A stretch of DNA of 12,059 bases from Candidatus Gerdarchaeota archaeon (GCA_016840905.1 JAEORM010000207.1:1-12059), one strand, 5' to 3'. Positions 1 through 6,520 are shown, counted from the stretch's first letter. The notes: generated from the letters alone by a model not told the origin. A program made the numbers and translations.

Positions 1-70
1 CTTCTTATAAAATAAGAAATTTGGTGCCTTTAGTGATTGTTTCACCTACCAACCACTCTATAAGGGATAT

Positions 71-101
71 GTATAGTATATAGTATACTTCTATACTATA
101 C
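71..101. repeat. AT-rich inverted repeat, candidate operator
   Basis: Bases 71-80 (GTATAGTATA) are the exact reverse complement of 92-101, separated by 11 bases. An alternative, tighter pairing joins 79-87 with 92-100 around a CTTC loop. The heptamer TAGTATA occurs within both arrangements. It lies about 75 bases upstream of the TATA box of the small gene at 203. Toxin-antitoxin operons are often autoregulated through such repeats, so an operator is a reasonable guess. In DNA this AT-rich, chance palindromes are fairly common. Confidence 0.4.
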
Positions 102-122
102 AATAGTGTATAATAACTGTAT

Positions 123-155
123 TACACATATATATAGATAGTGGACATATGTGTA
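123..155. repeat. Second inverted repeat upstream of the promoter
   Basis: TACACATAT at 123-131 pairs perfectly with ATATGTGTA at 147-155, a 9-base inverted repeat with a 15-base spacer. It ends about 20 bases before the TATA box at 174. Position and symmetry suit binding of a dimeric regulator just upstream of the promoter. No known operator sequence is recognised. Confidence 0.4.
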
Positions 156-173
156 GTAAATTAGAACACAAGA

Positions 174-183
174 TTTAAATATA
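174..183 (+). promoter_or_regulatory. TATA box for the gene at 203
   Basis: TTTAAATATA is centred about 25 bases before the ATG at 203. Archaeal TATA boxes are usually centred about 26-27 bases before the transcription start, so the transcript probably begins at or within a few bases of the ATG and is leaderless. No Shine-Dalgarno sequence precedes the ATG, which agrees. Confidence 0.6.
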
Positions 184-202
184 TGGTTAGAGTTACATAA
201 TT

Positions 203-517
203 ATGAAAAATCTGAAAGAAAAGATTCAAGAGTTTGCTATTCGCTTTCAAAGAGGTCATTCTGAAGTACGTTGGAGAGAAAGATGTATCCCACCAGATGA
301 AATAGAAAAAATAGTTTATGATTTTGATGTAATTGAAACAGAAGATGATGGAACCTATTTATTATGGGGAATATTAGATGATAAACGAATGGTGCATATT
401 TGGTGTTATCTTGATTTTCAAACAAAAACTATTTGGGTACTCACTGAATATATTCCAGATGACGACCATTTTACCGCAGAATCTAATTATCGAGAACGGG
501 TAAAATATAAAAAATAA
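203..517 (+). CDS. DUF4258-like small protein, candidate toxin
   Basis: A 104-residue soluble protein. From about residue 17 it follows the DUF4258 pattern: a His followed by basic residues (H19, R23, R25, R27), a short helix of the type 'IPPDEIEKIV', then strands, ending in 'TEYIPDD' at 81-87 like the closing 'vTxYxPd' of the family. DUF4258 proteins are small and RelE/MqsR-like, and often sit in two-gene toxin-antitoxin operons; ribonuclease activity is inferred, not seen. The start is the only ATG near the frame opening and is consistent with a leaderless mRNA. A second small gene on the same strand follows after 59 bases and may be the antitoxin. Toxin function is moderately likely at best; the fold assignment is by motif only. 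Confidence 0.75.
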   Translation: MKNLKEKIQEFAIRFQRGHSEVRWRERCIPPDEIEKIVYDFDVIETEDDGTYLLWGILDDKRMVHIWCYLDFQTKTIWVLTEYIPDDDHFTAESNYRERVKYKK

Positions 518-548
518 GACCTAAAAGAGAAGACTATTTATCTTTTTA

Positions 549-569
549 TTCCTCAAAGCTACTGAGGAA
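549..569 (+). promoter_or_regulatory. RNA hairpin hiding the ribosome-binding site of the gene at 577
   Basis: TTCCTCA (549-555) pairs fully with TGAGGAA (563-569) around a 7-base loop. The 3' arm contains GAGG (564-567), the only Shine-Dalgarno-like sequence for the GTG start at 577, with a 9-base spacer. No T-run follows, so a terminator is unlikely. If it forms in the mRNA, the hairpin would lower translation of the second gene relative to the first, or make it depend on ribosomes crossing the gap. Confidence 0.5.
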
Positions 570-576
570 ACAAAAC

Positions 577-774
577 GTGCAAAATCTTTCTTGGTTAAAT
601 GATCCTATTTATTTTGATACAGAACTCAAATCAGTTAATGAGTGGATCAATGCCAATGAGCTTATTGAAACCAGTAGGAAAGAGGAAATCTTTCTTAATG
701 GCACTACTATCTTGAACCTTTATCCTATTCTTGTTCGTCAAGTAGATTTTGTTCGTGTAAATCCTTTTTCTTAA
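577..774 (+). CDS. Small protein, candidate antitoxin partner of the DUF4258-like protein
   Basis: A 65-residue protein from a GTG start, chosen because GAGG lies 9 bases upstream and no other start has such a site. It is acidic to neutral, with no membrane segment and no Cys. Residues 36-60 (from 'EEIFLNG' through 'YPILVRQVDF') loosely resemble the 'VPvlvCxxCGe' end of YgiT-type antitoxins, the usual partners of DUF4258 proteins, but the metal-binding cysteines are replaced by Arg and Asp. That likeness is weak and could be coincidence. It probably shares the promoter of the upstream gene and ends before the terminator at 847-880. With no recognised family, its reality as a gene rests on length, ribosome-binding site and context. 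Confidence 0.5.
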   Translation: MQNLSWLNDPIYFDTELKSVNEWINANELIETSRKEEIFLNGTTILNLYPILVRQVDFVRVNPFS

Positions 775-846
775 TCTAAATGAATTTTTTGATGAAATAT
801 GTGAGTAGTAGATAGCAAAAATCATATAATTAATACTTATTTAAAG

Positions 847-880
847 AAAAAAAGTAAGGTAGTAATTAGTACTACTTTTT
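847..880. terminator. Bidirectional terminator between convergent genes
   Basis: A hairpin formed by AAGGTAGTA (856-864) and TACTACTTT (870-878), with one G-T pair and a 5-base loop, is followed on the plus strand by five T (876-880). On the minus strand it is followed by a run of seven T (complement of 847-853). It can serve both the plus-strand pair ending at 774 and the minus-strand gene ending at 872, whose stop codon (872-874) lies inside the stem. Confidence 0.6.
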
Positions 881-1666
881 ACGTTTAGTTGTTTGGATTA
901 TAACAAAAACAGCTATTGAAATTAAGAATAGTGGTGTAATCATATCTCCAAATAACCCTGTTTTCTCTTGTATCGAAAGTAGGTAATATGAATAGTTGTT
1001 TACATCCCATTGGGTATATCCATGGTAGTATGTTTCATTTCTATTATAAAATAGGTGTAGTTGATAATCATATCCAGGGAAAAGTCGTATATCATATATT
1101 GATGTTAATTCATGTGAATTCATAGGAAACATCATTTCAATTGTAACGTGTGTTTCATTATAATGGCATTTACCTTCTGTATTCTCTTGTCCATAAACTG
1201 TTTCGTTAGTTATTGGTTCAGTTTCTACTAAATTCTCGTCATATTTATTGCCGTGGTCATATAAATCATAAGATCGATTATAGTGCATATCGAATGCTTT
1301 TACATCATTCCTATCACTAAGTGCATAACCGTATTCTAAAAATTCGATATATATTTCTTGGGAATATGATAAATTGAACAATGGTGTGGTTATACCAAAA
1401 AAGATATTCTCCTCTTTATCATATACAGACATTAGTTGTATGGTAAAATTATCACTTGAATTGTATGAAGATGACATCAGAGGTTCTATTGGTTTTCCTT
1501 GTGCCCATTCACCTGATGAAAAAACTCCATCAATAACAGGTGCTTCACTTTCTGTTGAGTAAAGTATGCCCAATTGCACATTTCCTATAACATTTAAATT
1601 ATCCATCGATAAAAATACAAGTAAACTTATAATTATCAACAAATTGTTAAATTTGCTAATTTTCAA
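872..1666 (-). CDS. Membrane-anchored surface protein with CBM9/DOMON-like domain
   Basis: A 264-residue protein probably displayed outside the cell. Residues 8-20 form a hydrophobic signal segment, residues 45-60 carry 'VIDGVFSSGEW', the opening typical of CBM9-like/DOMON-like beta-sandwich domains that bind sugars or cofactors, and a C-terminal helix at about 238-258 ends in basic KRKK, giving a C-terminal anchor with a short cytoplasmic tail. Eight N-glycosylation sequons (N69, N73, N98, N130, N154, N170, N210, N224) support an extracellular location. The start is uncertain: TTG at 1666 is the only usual start after an in-frame TAG and keeps the signal segment, but AGGAGGG (1668-1674) ends just one base before it, closer than usual. 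Ligand unknown; no catalytic motif seen. Confidence 0.75.
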   Translation of the reverse strand: MKISKFNNLLIIISLLVFLSMDNLNVIGNVQLGILYSTESEAPVIDGVFSSGEWAQGKPIEPLMSSSYNSSDNFTIQLMSVYDKEENIFFGITTPLFNLSYSQEIYIEFLEYGYALSDRNDVKAFDMHYNRSYDLYDHGNKYDENLVETEPITNETVYGQENTEGKCHYNETHVTIEMMFPMNSHELTSIYDIRLFPGYDYQLHLFYNRNETYYHGYTQWDVNNYSYYLLSIQEKTGLFGDMITPLFLISIAVFVIIQTTKRKK

Positions 1667-1690
1667 ACCCTCCTACACTCAATTTAACAT

Positions 1691-1700
1691 TATTATAAAT
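1691..1700 (-). promoter_or_regulatory. TATA box for the surface-protein gene
   Basis: On the minus strand ATTTATAATA is centred about 30 bases before the TTG at 1666, predicting transcription from about 1669-1670 and a leader of only 3-4 bases. A second AT-rich candidate (minus-strand ATAAAATATC near 1711-1720) would give a leader of about 24 bases that keeps the AGGAGGG. Which one is used decides how this odd start is read. Confidence 0.4.
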
Positions 1701-1739
1701 TAAGATTGTGATATTTTATGAGGTTTTTACAAAAAATCT

Positions 1740-2366
1740 TCAAATTATAGTTTCATTACATGGTAATACTCCTGGATTATACAAAGCAAATAGTGAATCA
1801 ATAATTACTTTTGCTTCTGCACTGAAAAGTGTGTATGGACAAACACCTTCATCTTTATATTTCATACCAAAATGGATATGACATCCTTCTCCATGATAGA
1901 GTAAGGTTCCTAGAACAGCCCCTCGAGTGACTTTTTGATTCATTTCCAATAATACTGCTTCTCTTTGTAGATTGGCAAACGTTTCGTTTTCTGCCCATGA
2001 TTCAAACGTCAAGCAAAATTCATAATTCCAGGTGGTAGCAAAATGCAACTCTGTTTGCCAGAGACCTTTATCTGGGCTATATAACCATGTTTCAATATAG
2101 GTTACTCGTAGATTACATGGTGCAAGAATATTTACTGATGCATTACACCCAAAGTCGATCCCATTATGAAATGCTCCCCAAGGAGCATAACCATATCCTC
2201 CAATAATATGTATTACTGCCAAACTAGCCACAGGAAAATCTAATACTGGTGCATCAAATGACCATTCAGCTGGTCTATTATCCCAAATTACAAATCCACC
2301 TAGCCCAGCTCCAATAACTATTATTGGGATAAATATTCCAAGTAAAATTTTACCACTTCGTTTCAT
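1740..2366 (-). CDS. Membrane-anchored M23/LytM-like peptidase fold protein
   Basis: A 208-residue protein with a basic N-terminus and one membrane helix (about residues 7-28), leaving an outer domain. Two zinc-site motifs of family M23 (LytM/lysostaphin fold) are visible: H67-x3-D71 in 'HNGIDFG', and H163-x-H165 in 'CHIHFG', the latter preceded by the usual 'vtrGavlGtl' segment (146-155). The expected middle His of the active site, normally in a 'YxHL' strand, is not seen; the matching stretch near 117-126 reads 'FCLTFESWAE'. Activity may therefore be altered or lost. Six Cys and three sequons (N75, N127, N204) fit an exported, disulfide-bonded protein. M23 enzymes usually cut peptidoglycan, which Asgard archaea lack, so the substrate is open. 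A TATA box suits a leaderless transcript. Confidence 0.75.
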   Translation of the reverse strand: MKRSGKILLGIFIPIIVIGAGLGGFVIWDNRPAEWSFDAPVLDFPVASLAVIHIIGGYGYAPWGAFHNGIDFGCNASVNILAPCNLRVTYIETWLYSPDKGLWQTELHFATTWNYEFCLTFESWAENETFANLQREAVLLEMNQKVTRGAVLGTLLYHGEGCHIHFGMKYKDEGVCPYTLFSAEAKVIIDSLFALYNPGVLPCNETII

Positions 2367-2390
2367 GAATAAATTATCTACAGTTTCAAG

Positions 2391-2398
2391 TTATAAAA
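2391..2398 (-). promoter_or_regulatory. TATA box for the M23-like gene
   Basis: TTTTATAA on the minus strand is centred 28 bases before the ATG at 2366, predicting a leader of about 0-2 bases. No Shine-Dalgarno sequence is present, which agrees with leaderless translation. Confidence 0.5.
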
Positions 2399-2465
2399 TT
2401 AATTCCAGTATCCAATCAGTGGAAAAATAAGAAAATAATTCCGTGTTGTTACACCAGAATCATTT

Positions 2466-3368
2466 CTAAATATTATATTTTACTTTGGTCAACTCTTCAG
2501 ATACTTCCCATAGCTTTTTGGCATCTTTCATATTATGGGACCTTTTATTAGATTTAACTTTCTTTGGATATCCCCTCATACCAAATAACCCTCGAGGACC
2601 ATAATATCCTCCTCCTTGGACGTCAGCTGCTGTGGCAGCATATAACATTGGTAATGCTCCCATTGATTGTTTTTGACCAAATATTGGATTTAGGAATCTA
2701 AAAAATCCTGAATATCTTTGTAGATTGGTCCTTGTCCAACCTGGATGTGATGCTAAGCAAATAGTTTTCTTCCCACTTGTTTCTAGTTTTCTTTGCAGTT
2801 CATAGGTAAATAGCAAATTAGCTAATTTACTTCTGGTATATGCTGCTAACTTTGAATATCCTTTTTCCCATTGTAAATTGTTGAAATCCATTTTTCCATA
2901 TAGATGAGCGAAACTACTCATATTAACTATCCTAGAATCTTTTGTCTTCAGTAAAGTATCTAGTAACAATCCTGTTAAAGTAAAATGACCCAAATGATTT
3001 GTTCCCAATTGATATTCAAATCCATCTGCTGTCTTTTGTTTGGTAATCATCATTACTCCAGCATTATTACAGAGGATATTCAATTGTTGATATTTCTTAT
3101 TTAATTCATCAGCAAATCTCTGTATAGATTTCAAATCAGCTAGATCTAATTGTATTATTTCCAATTTAGCGTTTGGATTTTCAGTAATAATTTCATTTTT
3201 AGCTTTTTCTGCTTTTTCTGGATTTCTACATCCCATTATTACTTGAGCACCTTTTCCTGCAAGAGCTTTTGTTACTTCAAATCCAATACCACTATTTGCA
3301 CCTGTTACAACCGCAATTTTCCCGGTTTGGTCTGGTATATCATCTATTGTCCATTTTTTCATTACCAT
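2466..3368 (-). CDS. Short-chain dehydrogenase/reductase, retinol-dehydrogenase-like
   Basis: A complete 300-residue classical SDR, a cytosolic NAD(P)(H)-dependent oxidoreductase. Seen in order: nucleotide-binding TGANSGIG (22-29), R48 after the second strand (favours NADP(H)), D75-L76, NNAG (101-104), N124, active-site serine region 'NMSSFAH' (149-155) and catalytic Y177-x3-K181. The sequence most resembles the retinol dehydrogenase/WW-domain oxidoreductase branch, with 'PGWTRTNL' at 209-216 and a C-terminal 'GxYYGPxG' at 254-260. Members reduce or oxidise lipid-like alcohols and aldehydes; the substrate here cannot be read. ATG at 3368 and an in-frame ATG at 3362 are both possible starts and neither has a strong ribosome-binding site. 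It diverges from the gene at 3497. Confidence 0.92.
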   Translation of the reverse strand: MVMKKWTIDDIPDQTGKIAVVTGANSGIGFEVTKALAGKGAQVIMGCRNPEKAEKAKNEIITENPNAKLEIIQLDLADLKSIQRFADELNKKYQQLNILCNNAGVMMITKQKTADGFEYQLGTNHLGHFTLTGLLLDTLLKTKDSRIVNMSSFAHLYGKMDFNNLQWEKGYSKLAAYTRSKLANLLFTYELQRKLETSGKKTICLASHPGWTRTNLQRYSGFFRFLNPIFGQKQSMGALPMLYAATAADVQGGGYYGPRGLFGMRGYPKKVKSNKRSHNMKDAKKLWEVSEELTKVKYNI

Positions 3369-3468
3369 TTTTTACCGCTCAACTTTTAATTTTCTATTAA
3401 TTACAGAATTTACTTCATCCTATTAATATTGCTAATTATTTTGTATCATATTTCGGAATGAAAAAGTA

Positions 3469-3478
3469 TTAATTATAA
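3469..3478 (+). promoter_or_regulatory. TATA box for the gene at 3497
   Basis: TTAATTATAA is centred about 24 bases before the ATG at 3497, and no Shine-Dalgarno sequence lies between them, so a leaderless transcript is likely. The surrounding 128 bases (3369-3496) also hold the start of the divergent SDR gene, for which no clear TATA box was found. Confidence 0.4.
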
Positions 3479-3496
3479 GTTAATCATTTATCATTT

Positions 3497-4285
3497 ATGA
3501 ATAAAGATGTTCTAGAAATAGCTTTTCTCACTGCGTTTGGTAAAGCTAATTTAAAAGGGAAAGATAGTCCATTCTTGAAAAATCATCCAGCAGCTTATAA
3601 TTATCGAAATATGAGATTTGTGAAAAAAGAACCTTCTGTTGAGCAATTACTAGCAAAAGATATTATTGCCAAAGATCCCAATGATTGGTTTACTTATCTT
3701 AAAAATAATAAATTCACCAAATTACATCTAATCTATAAACCTGAATTGAAACTTAAAATGAAACCTCATTATAAAAAATTCTTTGATAGTAAAAGCAATT
3801 CTTGGTATATCTTTGCTGAAAAGGATTCAAAATATGATGTTTGGAAACAAAAATGGCAGGCTGAAAATGGTGAGGCAATTTCTTATTATTATCTTCTAAT
3901 TGAAGCTATGGAAATTGATAAAATTAGCACCTTGTCTTTAGAAACAACGATTCGATTTTTGAAAATTATTTTAAATGAGCTAATTGAATTCACAACCAGA
4001 AATGAATTAACTAATTGGACGAATGTTTTCCAAACAGCTCTTGATAAATTTAATATCAATAATCCTTCTGAACTTCTTAGTGATGAGTATCTACCTACTG
4101 AGTGTTATTCCTTAGAAGCAAAACAGATCTTAACTGCATGTGATCAAGCTTGGGTTTTTGGTGGTATGGGCTCTTGGAATGATATTGTACATGTTGATAA
4201 CTATGATATCTATCGTCGATTAACAGATAATCTTTATGATACTCTAAACAATTCTGTGGCTGCAGCTATCAATAGTTACCTTTGA
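3497..4285 (+). CDS. Unassigned protein with C-terminal FGGMGSWND motif
   Basis: A 262-residue soluble protein whose family I do not recognise. It has no signal peptide, membrane helix or metal-binding cysteine cluster. The first 120 residues are Lys- and aromatic-rich; residues 145-185 are predicted helical. The most striking part is the C-terminal region from 'LEAKQILTACDQAWVFGG' through the motif FGGMGSWND (221-229) to a final helix. Such a Gly-Trp-Asn-Asp string looks conserved and probably marks an active or binding site, and I have an impression of similar endings in bacterial hypothetical proteins, but cannot name a family. It stands alone, with its own promoter and terminator, between divergent and convergent neighbours. 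Codon use looks like that of the rest of the window. Confidence 0.8.
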   Translation: MNKDVLEIAFLTAFGKANLKGKDSPFLKNHPAAYNYRNMRFVKKEPSVEQLLAKDIIAKDPNDWFTYLKNNKFTKLHLIYKPELKLKMKPHYKKFFDSKSNSWYIFAEKDSKYDVWKQKWQAENGEAISYYYLLIEAMEIDKISTLSLETTIRFLKIILNELIEFTTRNELTNWTNVFQTALDKFNINNPSELLSDEYLPTECYSLEAKQILTACDQAWVFGGMGSWNDIVHVDNYDIYRRLTDNLYDTLNNSVAAAINSYL

Positions 4286-4290
4286 TTTCT

Positions 4291-4320
4291 GCTAGCTTTA
4301 GTAGCTAGCTAATATTTTTT
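4291..4320 (+). terminator. Hairpin plus T-run terminator after the gene at 3497
   Basis: GCTAGCT (4291-4297) pairs perfectly with AGCTAGC (4303-4309) around a 5-base loop, followed by TAATATTTTTT (4310-4320). It begins 6 bases after the stop codon of the plus-strand gene. On the minus strand no T-run follows, so it acts in one direction. Confidence 0.7.
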
Positions 4321-4411
4321 ATTGATTGTAAAATGATGGATTGATATTTTCTTTTTCCTTTCGATAACTCAAAAACCATGAAATTATTAAAAGGAATCTT
4401 TATTCTTTATA

Positions 4412-5131
4412 CTACATCTGTAATTTTCTTTTTAGTTTAGATCCTCTGATTATCCTAAAATGAATATATAACAGAAAACCGCCTATTACAATAGTTGTTG
4501 CAAGCACATAAAGTGACCAACTGACAGTAAATTTTCCTTCTAAATAACTTGTTACAGTAAAATCAACCCCTAAACAAATCACTCCTATACCAAATAAAAT
4601 TAAGGCAGCGATATTTGCTCCTTTATTTTTAACATATAATCCACCAACAGCTACTGCTATACTGACAGTAATTATTATAGCAATTATAGGCAAACCTAAT
4701 CTCAAGAACCAATCTATATGTCTATTATCAATTAAGTCTATTATTAGAAGATAGACAGAAACTGGTAATGTTTCTCCCACTAATAACGCAGCTATTTTTT
4801 TAGGAAATAGTAATGGTACTGTTAACAGTATCCAAGCTAATAATAAGGAAGCTATTGGGTAAAGAGACCAGCTAACTGTTTTATTTATTATTAAATCAAT
4901 AAATAATGTTATGAGTAAAGGAATAAGTAATGATACACTAGTTATTTCCCAAGCAAGTAATCTTTTCTGTTTCCCAGTTTTGGTTTTCTTTGGAGAAGTT
5001 ACTTGTTCATCAGGATATTTCCTTTTTGTTTCAATTGGTTTATCATTTAATTCTTGGATTGCTGTTTGACATAGAGGACAGTGTGTTTTATCTTCTTCTA
5101 TTTCAACACCACAACGACTGCAATATGGCAT
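4412..5131 (-). CDS. Zinc-ribbon six-helix membrane protein, DUF6320-like
   Basis: A 239-residue protein. A small zinc ribbon comes first (C4-x2-C7, C18-x2-C21), then a basic, probably cytoplasmic linker (33-58), then six hydrophobic helices at about 61-81, 88-109, 114-134, 142-165, 172-192 and 204-226, ending in a basic tail. The order matches the DUF6320 type of bacterial and archaeal membrane proteins, whose function is unknown. Three loops share an Asp followed by a Trp (D79/W88, D132/W141, D190/W205), with TVSWSLY nearly repeated, so the membrane part looks like a triplicated helix pair. AGGAGG (5139-5144) lies 7 bases before the ATG and overlaps the stop codon of the acyltransferase gene upstream, so translation is probably coupled and the two proteins likely work together. 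Confidence 0.85.
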   Translation of the reverse strand: MPYCSRCGVEIEEDKTHCPLCQTAIQELNDKPIETKRKYPDEQVTSPKKTKTGKQKRLLAWEITSVSLLIPLLITLFIDLIINKTVSWSLYPIASLLLAWILLTVPLLFPKKIAALLVGETLPVSVYLLIIDLIDNRHIDWFLRLGLPIIAIIITVSIAVAVGGLYVKNKGANIAALILFGIGVICLGVDFTVTSYLEGKFTVSWSLYVLATTIVIGGFLLYIHFRIIRGSKLKRKLQM

Positions 5132-5142
5132 GATTTTTCCTC

Positions 5143-6495
5143 CTAATTTGTTTCAATTCGAACTTTTATTCCTTCTTTTACCAATCTTGTAAAAAATAAT
5201 CGTTCTACTTTTGATTCACTAATATTTCTTCCAAATGTTATGTATAATTTATCTTGAAGACTTACTATTGCACATCCAACTTTTGTTACTGGACTTGGAG
5301 CTGGAACAAATTGTGCTTCAATAATTTCATCTTTAATTTCATCAGGGAAATTTAATATCCCTAAATTGGTGAGTACCCCTGAATAAAGATACTCACCTAG
5401 ATTATTATAGATTAATTTGCCAAACATTTTCTTCAAAAATAATGGCGTTATTCTTAATAAAGGATTTAATTCACCTCGGACATTTCTCGCAATCCATTGA
5501 TTAATGAATTTGTCTGATACTTCAACTCGCATATAATGATATGTTTGCTGTAGTATTTCTTTGAAGGTGTGTTTTCCTAAGCGAGGATCTATGCTTGGTG
5601 TTACATAAAGTGAGAAATTTCTCATTGTTTTTGTTGGATAGATTTTCCTCAAATTTACTGGAATCTGTAATCTTATTGGTTTCATCAATTTCTTTTGTTC
5701 TTTATTTGGTAAATCAAATAAGATTTCTTGTAGCGCATCCAAATACACTGCTATAAGGTATTCTGTTAGTGTTACATTCAATTCCCTGGTTTTTTTCAAT
5801 ATTTCATCTACGGATATTATTCCCGTAGTTACATGATAGACTCCTTTCGGTTCTAAGGAATATGGTAATTGAAATGCTCTTGAGGGGCTTTTGGGATTCG
5901 GTATATCTTTCAGATAATTTCTTTTGAAAGCATCTTCATATTCCTCATTATGGGGATTTTCATTCAAATCAAGGATATCTTTTTCATTACTATACTTTTG
6001 ATCATCTTTTCTTAGATACTCAGAAACTAATGTCTTTAGAAAGGTTAATGCCCCTGTTCCATCTGTTATGCTATGATGAAATTCTACTGCTATCCTATTT
6101 CTATAAGCTCTTACTCTAAAAGGAAAAATCCCTCGTTTTGTTATAGGCATTTTTTGGCAAGGATATTTTGTCTCAAGTATAACCTTAGGTTTTCCAGGAT
6201 TATTTTCCCAATAATACCAAAATAATCCTTTTTTTAATTCGACTTTATAGTAAGGAAAACGCTCTATTATTTTATCAAGTGCATTTTGTAATTGTGTAAT
6301 ATTGATCGGTTCTTTTAAGCTTACTGAAAGCCTAAATAAACAAGTTATTCTCGAAGAGGTTACCAATGAAAATAATGTTGCAGCATTATCTAATCTAAAC
6401 CAATCATCTTTGTTATCTTTTACCAAGTGCTTCTCTTTTGTTTCGTTTTTTATGGAGTTATCTGCACCTGGGATAGTCATTAAAAAAACAACCAT
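5143..6495 (-). CDS. Condensation-fold acyltransferase (alcohol acetyltransferase/PapA5/WS-like)
   Basis: A 450-residue protein of the chloramphenicol-acetyltransferase/condensation superfamily. It shows the N-terminal 'RLDNAATLF' (34-42), the catalytic motif HHSITDG (140-146, HHxxxDG, H141 the general base) and 'PVNLR' (279-283) of the second half, so both lobes are complete. Family members move an acyl group from a CoA or carrier thioester to an alcohol or amine, making esters; the acceptor here cannot be read. Its small membrane partner suggests a lipid-like substrate at the membrane. A TATA box at 6521-6530 gives a 3-5 base leader to the ATG at 6495; a second ATG at 6480 would have about 19 bases and is a possible true start, as the first residues MVVFL are not family-like. 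Confidence 0.88.
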   Translation of the reverse strand: MVVFLMTIPGADNSIKNETKEKHLVKDNKDDWFRLDNAATLFSLVTSSRITCLFRLSVSLKEPINITQLQNALDKIIERFPYYKVELKKGLFWYYWENNPGKPKVILETKYPCQKMPITKRGIFPFRVRAYRNRIAVEFHHSITDGTGALTFLKTLVSEYLRKDDQKYSNEKDILDLNENPHNEEYEDAFKRNYLKDIPNPKSPSRAFQLPYSLEPKGVYHVTTGIISVDEILKKTRELNVTLTEYLIAVYLDALQEILFDLPNKEQKKLMKPIRLQIPVNLRKIYPTKTMRNFSLYVTPSIDPRLGKHTFKEILQQTYHYMRVEVSDKFINQWIARNVRGELNPLLRITPLFLKKMFGKLIYNNLGEYLYSGVLTNLGILNFPDEIKDEIIEAQFVPAPSPVTKVGCAIVSLQDKLYITFGRNISESKVERLFFTRLVKEGIKVRIETN

Positions 6496-6520
6496 TACTT
6501 TTTGATTAATAATTTCTTCT

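Noticed and set aside
2..18. TTCTTA/TAAGAA inverted repeat as a terminator of an upstream gene
   Set aside because: Only six AT-rich pairs and no T-run, and the upstream gene is not in view.
3..83. Open plus-strand frame from the left edge to a TAG at 81-83, as a possible tail of an upstream gene
   Set aside because: Only 26 codons with no recognisable motif, and it runs through the palindromic AT-rich stretch; chance opening is as likely.
2443..2454. GTGT/ACAC hairpin after the SDR gene as a terminator
   Set aside because: A four-base stem is too weak, and the following T-rich tract is interrupted.
3150..3389. 79-codon plus-strand frame rich in Cys, Phe and Tyr
   Set aside because: Antisense to the well-supported SDR, including its nucleotide-binding motif; composition is not protein-like.
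4327..4345. TGATGG-type string as a C/D-box small RNA
   Set aside because: No matching D box or second motif pair at a suitable distance.
6302..6505. 67-codon plus-strand frame
   Set aside because: Antisense to the start of the acyltransferase gene, with no ribosome-binding site or TATA box in place.
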